Shown piece after piece: positions 33,602 to 44,163 of a stretch of 64,000 nucleotides of DNA. The translations under genes were made by a program, and so were the position numbers. The DNA comes from an uncultured Opitutia bacterium. GTDB lineage: Bacteria; Verrucomicrobiota; Verrucomicrobiia; Opitutales; Opitutaceae. The stretch spans positions 16,057-80,056 of the forward strand of contig CAIOAO010000011.1 in the NCBI GenBank assembly GCA_903855985.1. The letters run 5' to 3'. Below the pieces are notes generated by a model. It did not search any database and had not been told where the DNA came from. It saw only the letters and a list, made by a program, of their open reading frames with translations. Position 1 is the stretch's first letter; every line of letters starts with the position of its first letter.

Positions 33602-34012
33602 CGTCGTATTGACGCTGAACGGGTTGAGGCTGGCGGTGGGCCAGTGGCGGACGATTTCGTCGCAAAGATCCCGCCAGGTGAAGGGCTTGGATAGGACAGA
33701 CTTCGCGCTCGAGACCTTCAGTTTCTCCTGCATGGCGGGAGTGATCTGATGACCCGTGATCAGGATAAAGTTCGCATCCGGAACGACTTTCTTCGCCTCG
33801 GTCATGAACTCGAAGCCGTTCATTTCGGGCATTTCATAGTCGGTTACAATCATCCCGGCATCGAGGCGGGGAAGTGCCTCCAGTGCCTCGCGCGGATTCA
33901 GGAAGGCCACGACGGGACGATCCAGATTCTCCGCCAGCAGCTGCGTGAGCAGCTTGGTGTAGAATTTGTCATCATCCACAATGACCACGGATTTGCGCGC
34001 GGAGGTATTCAC
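33593..34012 (-). CDS. Single-domain response regulator
   Basis: A 139-residue CheY-like receiver: acidic pocket DDD (13-15), phospho-acceptor D58 (IVTDYEMPEMNG), switch Thr in LITGH and Lys in LSKPF. GTG at 34012 is chosen since MNTSARKSVVIVDDDK gives the normal receiver beginning; the frame is open further upstream but not conserved. No kinase is adjacent. Its 3' end overlaps thrB's by 9 bases on opposite strands. Confidence 0.87.
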   Translation of the reverse strand: MNTSARKSVVIVDDDKFYTKLLTQLLAENLDRPVVAFLNPREALEALPRLDAGMIVTDYEMPEMNGFEFMTEAKKVVPDANFILITGHQITPAMQEKLKVSSAKSVLSKPFTWRDLCDEIVRHWPTASLNPFSVNTTSV

Positions 34013-34101
34013 AGGGGTAAGGGGAAACCGTGCCCCGGGGGGAATGGCAGAGCAACGCCGACCACGCTTGATTCGTAATCCTACGTAAAGAGGATGCAGG
34101 C

Positions 34102-34566
34102 ATGTTGCACCTGGTCCTCTTCCAGCCCGAGATCGCGCCAAACACTGGCAATATTGGCCGGCTGTGTGCGCTCACGCGGTCGCGCCTGCATTTGATCCAC
34201 CCGCTGGGTTTCGAGATCACCGACCGGAATCTGAAGCGCGCCGGCATGGATTACTGGAAGTCACTCGAGGTCCACGAGCACGCGGACTGGGCGGCGTTCC
34301 GGTCGAGTCCGCTGGCGCCGAAGCGCCTGTGGTTGTTCACGACCAAGACCGAGCAAAGCTTCTGGGCGGTGCGCTATGCCGATGGCGACGGCCTGGTCTT
34401 TGGCAATGAAGGCTCGGGGGCGCCGGCCTGGCTGCATGATGAGATCGGGGCGACGCAGCGCGTGACGATCCCGCACGCCAATGCCGCACTGCGCTCGCTG
34501 AATCTCAGCACTGCGGCCGGCATTGCCTGTTACGAGGCGCTGCGGCAGGTCGGATTGCCAAAGTGA
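34102..34566 (+). CDS. trmL: tRNA (cytidine/uridine-2'-O-)-methyltransferase
   Basis: This SPOUT-fold enzyme methylates the wobble ribose of certain leucine tRNAs. All signatures are present in 154 residues: MLHLVLFQPEIAPNTGNIGR (1-20), HPLGFEITDRNLKRAGMDYW, LVFGNEGSGAP (motif 2), and IPHANAALRSLNLSTAAGI (knot motif 3). An AGGA-type ribosome-binding site precedes the ATG. Single gene facing oppF. Confidence 0.96.
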   Translation: MLHLVLFQPEIAPNTGNIGRLCALTRSRLHLIHPLGFEITDRNLKRAGMDYWKSLEVHEHADWAAFRSSPLAPKRLWLFTTKTEQSFWAVRYADGDGLVFGNEGSGAPAWLHDEIGATQRVTIPHANAALRSLNLSTAAGIACYEALRQVGLPK

Positions 34567-34578
34567 ACTGCCGCCGGC

Positions 34579-35562
<984 letters not shown>

Positions 35563-35569
35563 GGGCCGG

Positions 35570-36544
35570 TCAGAGTTCGCCCGCCTGCACCCGGAGGCAG
35601 GCCTGGTCATGGGAGGCGGAGACGGGAGCGAGCTCGGGTTTTTCGACCTGGCACCGCTCGGTCACGAATTCGCAGCGCGGGGCGAAGGAGCAACCGACGA
35701 GTGGCTTGGAGAGGTCGGGCGGCATGCCGGGAATGGTGAAGAGCTCGGTGCCCTTGGTCTGCATCGAGGGGATGGAGCGCTGGAGGGCCCGGGTGTACGG
35801 ATGCTTCGGCGAATAGAAGAGGGTGCGGGTGTCGGCGGTCTCGACGATCCGGCCGGCGTACATGACCTGCACGCGGTCGCAGAGACCCGAGACCACGCCG
35901 AGGTCGTGCGTGATGAAGATGACGGCCATGCCGAGTTCGCGCTGCATCTTTTTGATGAGCTCAAGGATCTGCGCCTGCACGGTCACATCGAGCGCGGTGG
36001 TGGGTTCGTCAGCGATGAGGAGCTCGGGCTTGGTGATGAGCGCCATCGCGATCATCACGCGCTGCCGCATGCCGCCGGAAAACTCGTGCGGGTAGAGGTG
36101 GATGCGTTTGGCGGCGTCGTTGATGCCGACCTCCTCGAGCATCGCCAGGGCGCGGGCCAAGGCGTCGCGACGGGAGATTTTCTCGTGGATGAGCAGGGGT
36201 TCGATGAGCTGCTCGGAAATCCGCAGATAGGGATTCAGGGAGGTCATCGGGTCCTGGAAGATCATGGCGACCCGCTTGCCGCGAATGGCGCGCGCCTGTT
36301 TGGGCGTGCAGTGCAACAGGTCGACGCCGTCGAACATCGCCGTGCCGCTCTCGATCCGGCCGGGCGGCGTCGGGACCAGGCCCATGATGGAGTAGCACGT
36401 AACGGACTTGCCCGAGCCAGATTCGCCGACGATGCCGAGGGTTTCGCCGCGTTCCACGCTGAAGCTGATGCCGTCGACCGCGCGATAGACTCCGTTGCGG
36501 GTGTGAAACCAGGTGCGGAGGTCAGTGACGGTGAGCAGGGGCAT
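35570..36544 (-). CDS. Oligopeptide/dipeptide ABC transporter ATPase, OppD/DppD type
   Basis: The partner ATPase of the preceding entry (324 residues). Walker A is [18 protein letters not shown] (about 38-55), Q-loop [16 protein letters not shown], signature [16 protein letters not shown], Walker [13 protein letters not shown]. The C-terminal [14 protein letters not shown] motif is typical of OppD/DppD. It is upstream of the OppF-type gene in the same transcript. The pair lies next to envelope genes but is probably separate from them. Confidence 0.93.
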   Translation of the reverse strand: MPLLTVTDLRTWFHTRNGVYRAVDGISFSVERGETLGIVGESGSGKSVTCYSIMGLVPTPPGRIESGTAMFDGVDLLHCTPKQARAIRGKRVAMIFQDPMTSLNPYLRISEQLIEPLLIHEKISRRDALARALAMLEEVGINDAAKRIHLYPHEFSGGMRQRVMIAMALITKPELLIADEPTTALDVTVQAQILELIKKMQRELGMAVIFITHDLGVVSGLCDRVQVMYAGRIVETADTRTLFYSPKHPYTRALQRSIPSMQTKGTELFTIPGMPPDLSKPLVGCSFAPRCEFVTERCQVEKPELAPVSASHDQACLRVQAGEL

Positions 36545-36595
36545 CAGGGAGAAACGTCAGCGCAGAGGCATGGGACAGCGGGCGGGGGCGCAAGG

Positions 36596-38479
36596 CTAAT
36601 TCGGTTTATTGATCTCAGCCGCCACGGTGGCGGCGGAAATGTCGCCGAGCGGGCGGCCGCCGGCCGGCGGACAGCCGGGCGGTTGGAGGATCGTGACCGG
36701 GGCGCTGAAGACCGGGCCGGTGCGGATGGGATTGGTCGGACCAAAGAGGGCGATGAGCGGCACGCCGAGGGCATTGGCGAGATGCATGCCACCGGTGTCG
36801 TTCGTGACGAGGAGCCGGCAGGCGCGGAGGCGGGCGCAATACTCGGGCAGGGTAGTGCGGCCGGCGACGTTCTCGACGCGTTCACCGAAGCCGGCGGCCG
36901 CGGCGTCGGTGATCGGGGTGTCGTTGGCCGTGCCGAAGAGGACAAAGCGCGCGGCGGGCAGCAGCTCGATAAGGGCGCGCCAGTGGGAGACGGGCCAGCG
37001 TTTGGCGGGGTTGTTCTCCGAGCCGCAGATCAGCCCAATCGGGGCCGACGCGAGGGGCGAAGGGCGTGGGGCGACGGGTGAGCGGTCGGGGGCGACAGTC
37101 AGGCCGAAGTGGCGGAGGAAGTTTTCCCAGAGCTCGAGCTGGTGATGGGTGCGCTCGTCGAAACCGGCGGGCACGACGTAGGCGTGCGAGAGCAGCGGGC
37201 GGCGCTTGCCGGGACGCAAGAGGCCGAACCGCTGGCGGCAGCCGGACAGCCAGGCCTCGAGGTCGCCGCGGAAGGAGTTCGTGAAAAGCAGCCAGGTGTC
37301 GGGGTAAGCGCGCCGCAGCCGCCAGAAATGCGCGTAATAACCCAGGCCCTGCGGCGGCAGGGCGTGGAGGTGGTCGGCGACGCCCCAGGATTCGAGCAGG
37401 GGCAGGAACTGCGCCTTGGCGAGAAGCGTGACCTCGGCGTCGGGTCGCGAGGCGCGCAACGCCCGGAGCAGCGGCAGCGCCATCACGACATCACCGAGCC
37501 AGTTGGGCAGGCGGATGAAGAGGCGGGTCCGGCGGGGCAGGGCGGGGAGGCCGCGCAGGCGCTGGTCGGCGTCGAGCCAGTTGCGTTTGCTTTCCAGGTG
37601 GAAGCGCCGGGCCGGGACGTCCTGGTGCCGCCAGCGGTCATGCGCCCAGAGCCACGAGGCGCAGAGCCGGTCATCGCCGCGGAGGAGATCCTCGAGCCAG
37701 CGGTTGAGCGCGACGGTGATGCCCTCGGCGGTGCGGTCGTGCGCGATGAGGGCGGATTCGAACTCGACGCGCCAGAAGCCGGTGCGGCGCGGATAAAACG
37801 AGCGGACCTCGGCGCCGTACTTGGCCGCGAGCAAACCCGGCAGCTCGGTGGTGGAGCAGACGCGGCCAAAGAACGTCGTCAGCACCCCCTGCATGCCGGC
37901 GTTTTGGTCCATGAGGATGCCGATGCAGCCCTGGCCGCGCAGGATCTTGAGCGCCTCGGCGAAGCCCTCCTTGCGCGAAAGCAGCCGCATGCCGAAACGC
38001 TCGCGGGTGGACTGCACGAATTCGTTGGCGGCGACGTTTTCGAGCGGGCGGAAAATGATGCCGAACTCCGGCAGCGGGACGGGGCTGAGCAGCTTGAGCC
38101 AGGTCTGGCTCTCCCAGAGCGCGAGGTGCAGCGTGGCGAACACGACCGGGCGCGGCCGGGCGGAGAGTTCGCGGGCGAGGGCGTCGGTGGAGGGCGCGAG
38201 CCGGGCGATGGTGCGGATGCGGGTTTCGCTCAGGTACGGCGCGGCGAGGGACAGCAGGCCGGTTTCAACCAGCTGCCGGGAGCCGGCGCGGGCGATGGTC
38301 CGGCGCCAGGCGGGCGGGCGCTCGGGAAACGCATGGGCGAGATTCGAGTGCGTGAGCCGGCGGCGCCGGCCGGCGATCCCATAGAACGCCTCTCCGAGCA
38401 CGGCGGACAATCCCTGCAGCAGCCACTCGGGGAGGTGGGCCAGGGTCCAGCCGAGGGTTTGAAGCAGCAATTTGAACAC
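36596..38479 (-). CDS. Fused lipid A-type acyltransferase and GT9 heptosyltransferase-like protein
   Basis: A 627-residue two-domain fusion. Residues about 1-295 are a lysophospholipid/lipid A acyltransferase (LpxL/HtrB superfamily): a hydrophobic N-terminal helix, the H-x4-E catalytic pair in TLHLALWESQ, IIFRPLENVAANEFV and GILMDQNAGMQG. Residues about 315-620 are a glycosyltransferase family 9 domain: FIRLPNWLGDVVMALPLLRAL, a donor site GLICGSENNPAKRWP and LLVTNDTGGMHLANALGVP. These activities (late acylation and heptose addition) are normally separate enzymes of LPS assembly. Joining them could couple lipid and core steps at the inner membrane. A second GT9 gene is divergent from it. Confidence 0.9.
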   Translation of the reverse strand: MFKLLLQTLGWTLAHLPEWLLQGLSAVLGEAFYGIAGRRRRLTHSNLAHAFPERPPAWRRTIARAGSRQLVETGLLSLAAPYLSETRIRTIARLAPSTDALARELSARPRPVVFATLHLALWESQTWLKLLSPVPLPEFGIIFRPLENVAANEFVQSTRERFGMRLLSRKEGFAEALKILRGQGCIGILMDQNAGMQGVLTTFFGRVCSTTELPGLLAAKYGAEVRSFYPRRTGFWRVEFESALIAHDRTAEGITVALNRWLEDLLRGDDRLCASWLWAHDRWRHQDVPARRFHLESKRNWLDADQRLRGLPALPRRTRLFIRLPNWLGDVVMALPLLRALRASRPDAEVTLLAKAQFLPLLESWGVADHLHALPPQGLGYYAHFWRLRRAYPDTWLLFTNSFRGDLEAWLSGCRQRFGLLRPGKRRPLLSHAYVVPAGFDERTHHQLELWENFLRHFGLTVAPDRSPVAPRPSPLASAPIGLICGSENNPAKRWPVSHWRALIELLPAARFVLFGTANDTPITDAAAAGFGERVENVAGRTTLPEYCARLRACRLLVTNDTGGMHLANALGVPLIALFGPTNPIRTGPVFSAPVTILQPPGCPPAGGRPLGDISAATVAAEINKPN

Positions 38480-38574
38480 GCGCGGATTGATTAGCGTTTG
38501 ATTTGGAGGGCAATCTGCATCAAAGGATGCGGCCCCGGCGGTTAAAAGCAGATTCTGACCCCGGGTTCGCGACC

Positions 38575-39540
38575 ATGACCGAGCTTCTCATCATCAAACC
38601 CTCCTCCCTGGGCGACATTGTCCATGCGCTGCAGGTGGCCACCACGCTGAAGGCGCAGGTGGAAGGGCTGCGCATTTCGTGGATCGTGGGCGACATCTTT
38701 GCGCCGATCGTGCGCGCCTGCGAGGCGGTGGACCACGTTTATGTCTTTGAGCGCAAGGGCGGCACGAAGGGCTTCCTCAAGCTCATGAAGGAGGTCCGGA
38801 AGACGAAGTTCGACTACGCCTTCGACATGCAGGGCCTGCTGCGCACGGGGCTGATGATGTCCCGCGTGCACGCCAAGGTGAAGGCCGGCCGGAGCGACGC
38901 GCGCGAGTGGTCGGGGATGTTCTACAACCGCAAGGTGGCGCTGCCGCCGGATGGCCGCCGCAGCCATGCGATTGATATCCTGCTGCAGTTCTGCCCGGTG
39001 CTCGACGCGAAACCGGAACTGCGCGGCACGCTGAAATTCCGCGAGGTGGACGAGCTCAAGCTCAGCTTCGCCGAGGGGCGGGGAGGGGCGAAGCCGTTCC
39101 TGATGTTTCCCGACAGCCGCCGCGCGGAGAAGTGCTGGGGCGGGTTCAAGCAGCTGACGGAGATGATTCTGCGCGAGAACAAGGCGCGGAAGGTCATCTG
39201 GGCCGGCAACAACCGCGTGCCTGACCGCAACGCCTATCCCCCCGAGCAATTCCTCAACCTGACCGCCAACACCAGCCTCGTGTCGCTGCCCGCGCTCATC
39301 AAGCGGGCCGACTGGGTCATCACCAATGACAGCGGCCCGATGCACCTCGCCGCCGCGCTGGGCGTGCGCACGCTGGGCATCTTCGGCCCGACGGATCCGC
39401 GGCTGTTCGGCCCGTATCCGCTGACCGGCCCGACGAACTTCGTTGTGCAGGCGCCGGTGGGCGACCTCAAGCTCCTCTCGGCTAAGGACGTCTACGCCCG
39501 TTTCCAGAAAATCCGGGCGCGTTTTGAAAAAGGCCGCTAA
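38575..39540 (+). CDS. Glycosyltransferase family 9 (heptosyltransferase I-like)
   Basis: A 321-residue GT9 enzyme beginning MTELLIIKPSSLGDIVHALQ, as in WaaC-type LPS heptosyltransferases, with a donor-domain motif VITNDSGPMHLAAALGVRTLGIFGPTDP. It probably adds a core sugar to lipid A. It is divergent from the acyltransferase-GT9 fusion and only 11 bases before serS. ATG 38575 is preferred over an upstream in-frame start because the conserved N-terminus begins here. Confidence 0.92.
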   Translation: MTELLIIKPSSLGDIVHALQVATTLKAQVEGLRISWIVGDIFAPIVRACEAVDHVYVFERKGGTKGFLKLMKEVRKTKFDYAFDMQGLLRTGLMMSRVHAKVKAGRSDAREWSGMFYNRKVALPPDGRRSHAIDILLQFCPVLDAKPELRGTLKFREVDELKLSFAEGRGGAKPFLMFPDSRRAEKCWGGFKQLTEMILRENKARKVIWAGNNRVPDRNAYPPEQFLNLTANTSLVSLPALIKRADWVITNDSGPMHLAAALGVRTLGIFGPTDPRLFGPYPLTGPTNFVVQAPVGDLKLLSAKDVYARFQKIRARFEKGR

Positions 39541-39551
39541 CACCTTCCGTC

Positions 39552-40820
39552 ATGCTTGATCCCAAACTTCTCCGCGAAACCCCGGACCTCGTCCGGGCCG
39601 CGATTGCCAAGAAACACCTCGAGGTGGATGTCGACGCCGTGCTGGCGCTGGATGCCGCCTGGCGCGCGCAGCTGCAGGAAGTCGAGGCGCTCCGGGCCAC
39701 GCAGAAGGCGGCCAATACCGCGATGGCGGCGCTGCCCAAGGGTTCGCCCGAATTCATCGCCAAGGTCGCCGAGATGAAGGCCGTGTCGGCGCAGGCGAAG
39801 GAGCGTGAGGTGAAGCTGAAGGAGGCCGAGGAAAAGCTGCACCAGGCGATGCTTTCCCTGCCGAATCTGCCCCATGCCAGCGTGCCCGAGGGGCGCACGC
39901 CGGAGGACAACGTGGTCGCCTCGACGCATGGCGACCCGGCGCAGGTCGGGGCGTTTGCCAAGCCGCACTGGGAGATCCCGGGCTTTGAGAAGCTGTTCGA
40001 TTTTGCGCGCGGCGCGAAGGTCACGGGCGCGGGTTTCCCGTTTTTCATCGGCGACGGCGCGAAGCTCGTGCGGGCGCTGCTGCATTTCTTTTTGGAGGAG
40101 GATGCCAAGGCCGGCTACGTCGAGGTCAGCCCGCCGATCTTCGTCAACGCCGCCAGCGCGACCGCGACCGGCCAGCTGCCGGACAAGGAAGGCCAGATGT
40201 ACGAGACGCAGGACCGCCTGTTCGCCGTGCCGACGGCGGAGGTCCCGCTGACGAATTTCTTCCGCGACGAGATTCTCGAGGAGTCCGTGCTGCCGGTCTA
40301 CCGTTGCGCCTACACGCCGTGTTTCCGCCGCGAGGCGGGCAGCTACGGCAAGGACGTGCGCGGACTCAACCGCGTGCACCAGTTCGACAAGGTCGAGCTG
40401 CTGAAGTGGGTGCACCCCGCGACGAGCTACGACGAACTCGACAAGCTGCGCATTGATGCCGAGCAGCTGCTCCGGAAACTCGAGCTCCCGTACCGCGTGC
40501 TGCTGATGTGCGGCGGTGACATGGGCTTTGCGCAGGCGAAGAAATACGACCTCGAGGTCTGGGGCGGGGGCCAGAAGCGCTGGCTCGAGGTTTCGAGCTG
40601 CTCGAACTTCGAGGCCTTCCAGGCGCGCCGGGCCCAGATCCGGTTCCGCTCGAAGGAAACCGGCAAGCCCGAGCTCGTGCACACGATCAACGGGTCGGGT
40701 CTCGCCGTGCCGCGCGTGCTGGCGGCGATTTTGGAGAATAACCTGCAGGCCGATGGCCGGGTGAAGATTCCCGCCGCGCTCGTGCCGTATTTCGGCAAGG
40801 AGTACCTGAGCTTCCAGTGA
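39552..40820 (+). CDS. serS: Seryl-tRNA synthetase
   Basis: A class II synthetase of 422 residues. The N-terminal antiparallel coiled-coil arm that grips the long variable arm of tRNA-Ser spans about 27-100 (Lys/Glu/Ala-rich). Motif 2 is seen in TPCFRREAGSYGKDVRG and motif 3 in NGSGLAVPRVLAAILEN. It directly follows the GT9 gene (11 bases) and precedes tilS. Confidence 0.98.
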   Translation: MLDPKLLRETPDLVRAAIAKKHLEVDVDAVLALDAAWRAQLQEVEALRATQKAANTAMAALPKGSPEFIAKVAEMKAVSAQAKEREVKLKEAEEKLHQAMLSLPNLPHASVPEGRTPEDNVVASTHGDPAQVGAFAKPHWEIPGFEKLFDFARGAKVTGAGFPFFIGDGAKLVRALLHFFLEEDAKAGYVEVSPPIFVNAASATATGQLPDKEGQMYETQDRLFAVPTAEVPLTNFFRDEILEESVLPVYRCAYTPCFRREAGSYGKDVRGLNRVHQFDKVELLKWVHPATSYDELDKLRIDAEQLLRKLELPYRVLLMCGGDMGFAQAKKYDLEVWGGGQKRWLEVSSCSNFEAFQARRAQIRFRSKETGKPELVHTINGSGLAVPRVLAAILENNLQADGRVKIPAALVPYFGKEYLSFQ

Positions 40821-40881
40821 CCGGGGCTAACGTTCGCGCCCCGGCCGCCGTGGGCACGACTCCTGGAGACCACACCGGGCC

Positions 40882-41931
40882 ATGAAGCGAAAAACCAAGC
40901 CCGACTGGCCGGCGATTGCCGCGGCCGTGGCGGCCCGGATTCCGCATGAGGCGCTGCATCCGGGGGCGATGACGACTGCGCTGGCGGAGTCGAAGCCGCG
41001 CAAGGCCGGGACGGCGGCGGCGCGCTGGGCGGTGGCGTTTTCCGGCGGAGCGGACTCGCTGGCGCTGCTCCTGGTGCTGTGGGCGGAGGGACCCGGCCGG
41101 TGGGGCCGGGGGTTTACCGTGCTGCATTTCAACCACCGGTTGCGGGGCCGGGCGTCCACGGCGGATGAAAATTTTTGCGCCCAGGTGTGCACCGCACTCG
41201 GAGTGAAGCAGGTGACCGGCCGCTGGCGTGCGGCGCGGAAGGGCGCGAGCGAGGCCGAGGCGCGCGCGGCGCGGTTTGAGTTTTTCACCCGCGAAATGAG
41301 CCGGCGGAAACTCCGGCTGCTCTGGCTTGGTCAGCAGCAGGATGACATTGCGGAGACGTTTTTCATGCGGCTGGCGCGCGGCAGTGGCACGGCGGGGCTG
41401 GCTGCGCCGAGGCCGGCGCAGGCGATGCCGGGCGGGCGCTGTCACCTGCGGCCCTTGCTGACCCTGCCGAAGGCCGGGATTGTCACGGCGCTGCGGCAGG
41501 CCGGCGCCACCTGGCGGGAGGATGCGAGCAACGCGGGTGGCGATTTTTTCCGCAACCGCGTGCGGCGGGACGTGCTGCCGGCGTGGCAGCGGGCCGCGGA
41601 GCGCGACGCGCTGGGCGGGGCGGCGCTTTCCCGGGAATTGCTCGAGGAGGACGACACGGCGTTGGAGGCCTGGCTCGCGGAAGTGCGCCCGTTGGGGGAG
41701 GATGGCTCGCTCAATTTGAGCAAACTCGCGGGCAAGCCGCGCGGGCTCGTGCGGCGGGCGCTGCACCGCTGGCTGCTCGCGCAACCCATGGTGATCCGGA
41801 TCTCGCGGCAGGCGTTCGACGCCCTGCTCCGGGACGTACTCAGCGGCCGAGCCACGCGGCACAGTCTGGGTCGGGACGGGTTCGCCGTGATCGGGAAAGG
41901 TCGCCTGCGTTTTGCGCCCGGGAGGAAATAA
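40882..41931 (+). CDS. tilS: tRNA(Ile)-lysidine synthase
   Basis: TilS modifies C34 of the AUA-reading tRNA-Ile to lysidine. The PP-loop SGGADS is at 54-59, and [29 protein letters not shown] and the EDASN motif ([10 protein letters not shown] following) are typical. At 349 residues it is shorter than the E. coli protein (432) and lacks much of the C-terminal domain, as in many bacteria. It leads into ftsH, a widespread pairing. Confidence 0.93.
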   Translation: MKRKTKPDWPAIAAAVAARIPHEALHPGAMTTALAESKPRKAGTAAARWAVAFSGGADSLALLLVLWAEGPGRWGRGFTVLHFNHRLRGRASTADENFCAQVCTALGVKQVTGRWRAARKGASEAEARAARFEFFTREMSRRKLRLLWLGQQQDDIAETFFMRLARGSGTAGLAAPRPAQAMPGGRCHLRPLLTLPKAGIVTALRQAGATWREDASNAGGDFFRNRVRRDVLPAWQRAAERDALGGAALSRELLEEDDTALEAWLAEVRPLGEDGSLNLSKLAGKPRGLVRRALHRWLLAQPMVIRISRQAFDALLRDVLSGRATRHSLGRDGFAVIGKGRLRFAPGRK

Positions 41932-42007
41932 TCGCGCTAATTCCAGCCTCCCCCCAATTGACTTATCGGCGGGGAACATTCACCTTCACCCCTCAGTCCC
42001 AATCCCC

Positions 42008-44029
42008 ATGTCCGAACTCGATAACAACAAGAAGCAACGCCGTTCGCTCAAGAACCTGCCCCCGGATCGGTTCCAGCCCAAGATGCTGGTGATCTGGCTG
42101 GTCATTGTCGTGGCGGCGGTCGCGCTGCTGTTCTTCGCCCCGGGCCGGCTGACCTCGCCGGCCACCCTGAAGATCCAGGATGTGGTTGACCTGACCGAGG
42201 CCGGCAAGGTCAAGGAAGGCATGATCCGCCAGGATGGTTCCGGCGGCCGCGACTGGGTGGTGATCACGGGTGAAGCCAAGGAAGCCACCCTCGAGAGCGA
42301 TCGCGGCGCGACGAACCAGTTCCGCGCGGCCGGCCGCCTCACCGACGCCAATGCGGAGCGCCTCCAGAAGTCCAAGAAGTTCACCGAGCAACCGACGACC
42401 ACGCTGCTGACGTCCATCGCGGCGCAGGTGATCCCGTTCCTGCTCATCATCGGCCTGCTTTATTTCCTCTTCATCCGCCAGCTCCGGCAGGCGGGCAAGG
42501 GCGCGCTCAGCTTCGGCAAGAGCCGCGCCAAGCTGCTGACCCGCGACCGCGACAAGGTGATGTTCGCCGATGTGGCGGGCTGCGACGAGGCCAAGGAAGA
42601 GGTCAGCGAGGTCGTCGAATTTTTGAAGGACCCGAAGAAGTTCACCAAGATGGGTGGCAAGATCCCGAAGGGTATCCTGATGGTCGGCCCCCCGGGTACC
42701 GGCAAGACGTTGCTCGCCAAGGCCGTGGCCGGCGAGGCGGACGTGCCGTTCTTCAGCATCTCGGGCTCGGACTTCGTGGAAATGTTCGTGGGCGTCGGCG
42801 CCAGCCGCGTGCGCGACATGTTTGAGCAGGGCCGCAAGAGCGCCCCGTGCCTGATCTTTATCGACGAAATCGACGCCGTCGGCCGCCAGCGCGGCGCCGG
42901 GGTCGGCGGCGGCAATGACGAGCGCGAACAGACGCTCAACTCACTGCTCGTGGAGATGGACGGCTTCGACACCACCGAGGGCGTGATCATCATCGCGGCG
43001 ACGAACCGCCCCGACGTGCTCGACAGCGCGCTGCTGCGCCCGGGCCGCTTTGACCGCCAGATCATGGTGGACCTGCCCGACATCCTCGGCCGCGAACAGA
43101 TCCTCCGGGTGCATGCCCGCAAGATCAACCTGGCCGAGAGCGTGGACCTCAGCGTCATCGCCCGCGGCACGCCCGGCCTGTCCGGCGCGGATCTGGCCAA
43201 TCTCCTCAACGAAGCCGCGCTGCTCGCGGCCCGCCGCAACAAAAAGCGCGTCGAGATGATCGACGTGGATGATGCGCGCGAGAAGGTCCAGTTTGGCCGC
43301 GAACGCCGCCGCCTGATGGATGACGAGGAGAAGAAGCTGACGGCCTACCACGAGGCCGGCCATGCGCTCGTGCAGGCGGTGCTCGATGACGGGCACATGC
43401 CGGTGCACAAGGTGACGATCATCCCGCGCGGCCACAGCCTGGGCAGCACGATGTTCATCCCCAAGAAGGACATTCTCACGCACGCCATGAAGCGGATGCT
43501 CAACCAGATCGCCATGGGCCTCAGCGGCCGCATTGCCGAGGAACTGGTCATGGGCGACGTCTCCAGCGGCGCCGGCGGCGACATCAAGCAGGTCACCAAG
43601 ATCGCCCGCCACATGGTGTGCGACTGGGGCATGAGCTCGCTCGGCATGATCTCGTACGGGGACAACTCCGACACGGTGTTTCTCGGCCGCGAGATCACCC
43701 GCAACCACGCCTACAGCGAGGACACCGCCCGCAAGATTGACGCGGAGATTTCCCGGATCGTCGACACACAGTACGCCCGCGCCAAGGACATCATCCTCGG
43801 TAAGCGTGATGCGCTCGACAAGATCGCGGCGGCGCTGCTCGAGTATGAGACCATCGAGGGCAAGCACGTCCTCGAGATCCTGAACTTCGGCGAGATCCGC
43901 TCGCCCATCATCGTGGAGAAGCCGACCAAGCCGGACGCGAAGACCGCCGACAAGAAGGCCGCGGGCAAACCCGCGACCATCCCCCCGTTGCCCGCCGGCG
44001 GGGCCGAGCCGGCCCCGACGCCGGCTTGA
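42008..44029 (+). CDS. ftsH: ATP-dependent zinc metalloprotease FtsH
   Basis: A membrane-anchored AAA+ protease degrading misassembled membrane proteins and regulators. Two transmembrane helices (about 27-44 and 133-157) flank a small periplasmic domain. The ATPase domain has Walker A GPPGTGKT (about 227-234) and Walker B IFIDEID, and an R-rich second region ([19 protein letters not shown], key residues). The zinc site HEAGH is near residue 448. 673 residues with a Pro/Ala tail. ATG 42008 ([12 protein letters not shown]) is chosen; 77 bases separate it from tilS. Confidence 0.97.
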   Translation: MSELDNNKKQRRSLKNLPPDRFQPKMLVIWLVIVVAAVALLFFAPGRLTSPATLKIQDVVDLTEAGKVKEGMIRQDGSGGRDWVVITGEAKEATLESDRGATNQFRAAGRLTDANAERLQKSKKFTEQPTTTLLTSIAAQVIPFLLIIGLLYFLFIRQLRQAGKGALSFGKSRAKLLTRDRDKVMFADVAGCDEAKEEVSEVVEFLKDPKKFTKMGGKIPKGILMVGPPGTGKTLLAKAVAGEADVPFFSISGSDFVEMFVGVGASRVRDMFEQGRKSAPCLIFIDEIDAVGRQRGAGVGGGNDEREQTLNSLLVEMDGFDTTEGVIIIAATNRPDVLDSALLRPGRFDRQIMVDLPDILGREQILRVHARKINLAESVDLSVIARGTPGLSGADLANLLNEAALLAARRNKKRVEMIDVDDAREKVQFGRERRRLMDDEEKKLTAYHEAGHALVQAVLDDGHMPVHKVTIIPRGHSLGSTMFIPKKDILTHAMKRMLNQIAMGLSGRIAEELVMGDVSSGAGGDIKQVTKIARHMVCDWGMSSLGMISYGDNSDTVFLGREITRNHAYSEDTARKIDAEISRIVDTQYARAKDIILGKRDALDKIAAALLEYETIEGKHVLEILNFGEIRSPIIVEKPTKPDAKTADKKAAGKPATIPPLPAGGAEPAPTPA

Positions 44030-44056
44030 AGCCGTTTCCAGTCTGATTTTTAGCCC

Positions 44057-44084
44057 TCGGCGCGAAGCAATTCGCGCCGATTTC
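44057..44084 (+). terminator. Intrinsic terminator of ftsH
   Basis: TCGGCGCGAA, loop GCAA, TTCGCGCCGA form a perfect 10-bp stem with a GNRA-type loop, followed by TTTC. It ends 55 bases after the ftsH stop. Confidence 0.8.
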
Positions 44085-44163
44085 ATTTCCGGACTCCCGC
44101 GGGCCGGATGCGTAAAAATCGTCCTTGGATTTGGGATTTCAGCGCACAGTGTAGGGCTTCCGC

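Noticed and set aside
37051-37089. Pro/Arg/Ser-rich loop (SPVAPRPSPLASAP) in the GT9 half of the fusion protein as a third in-frame repeat
   Set aside because: The DNA is only loosely periodic and no second copy was seen in the window; it may be an ordinary flexible loop.
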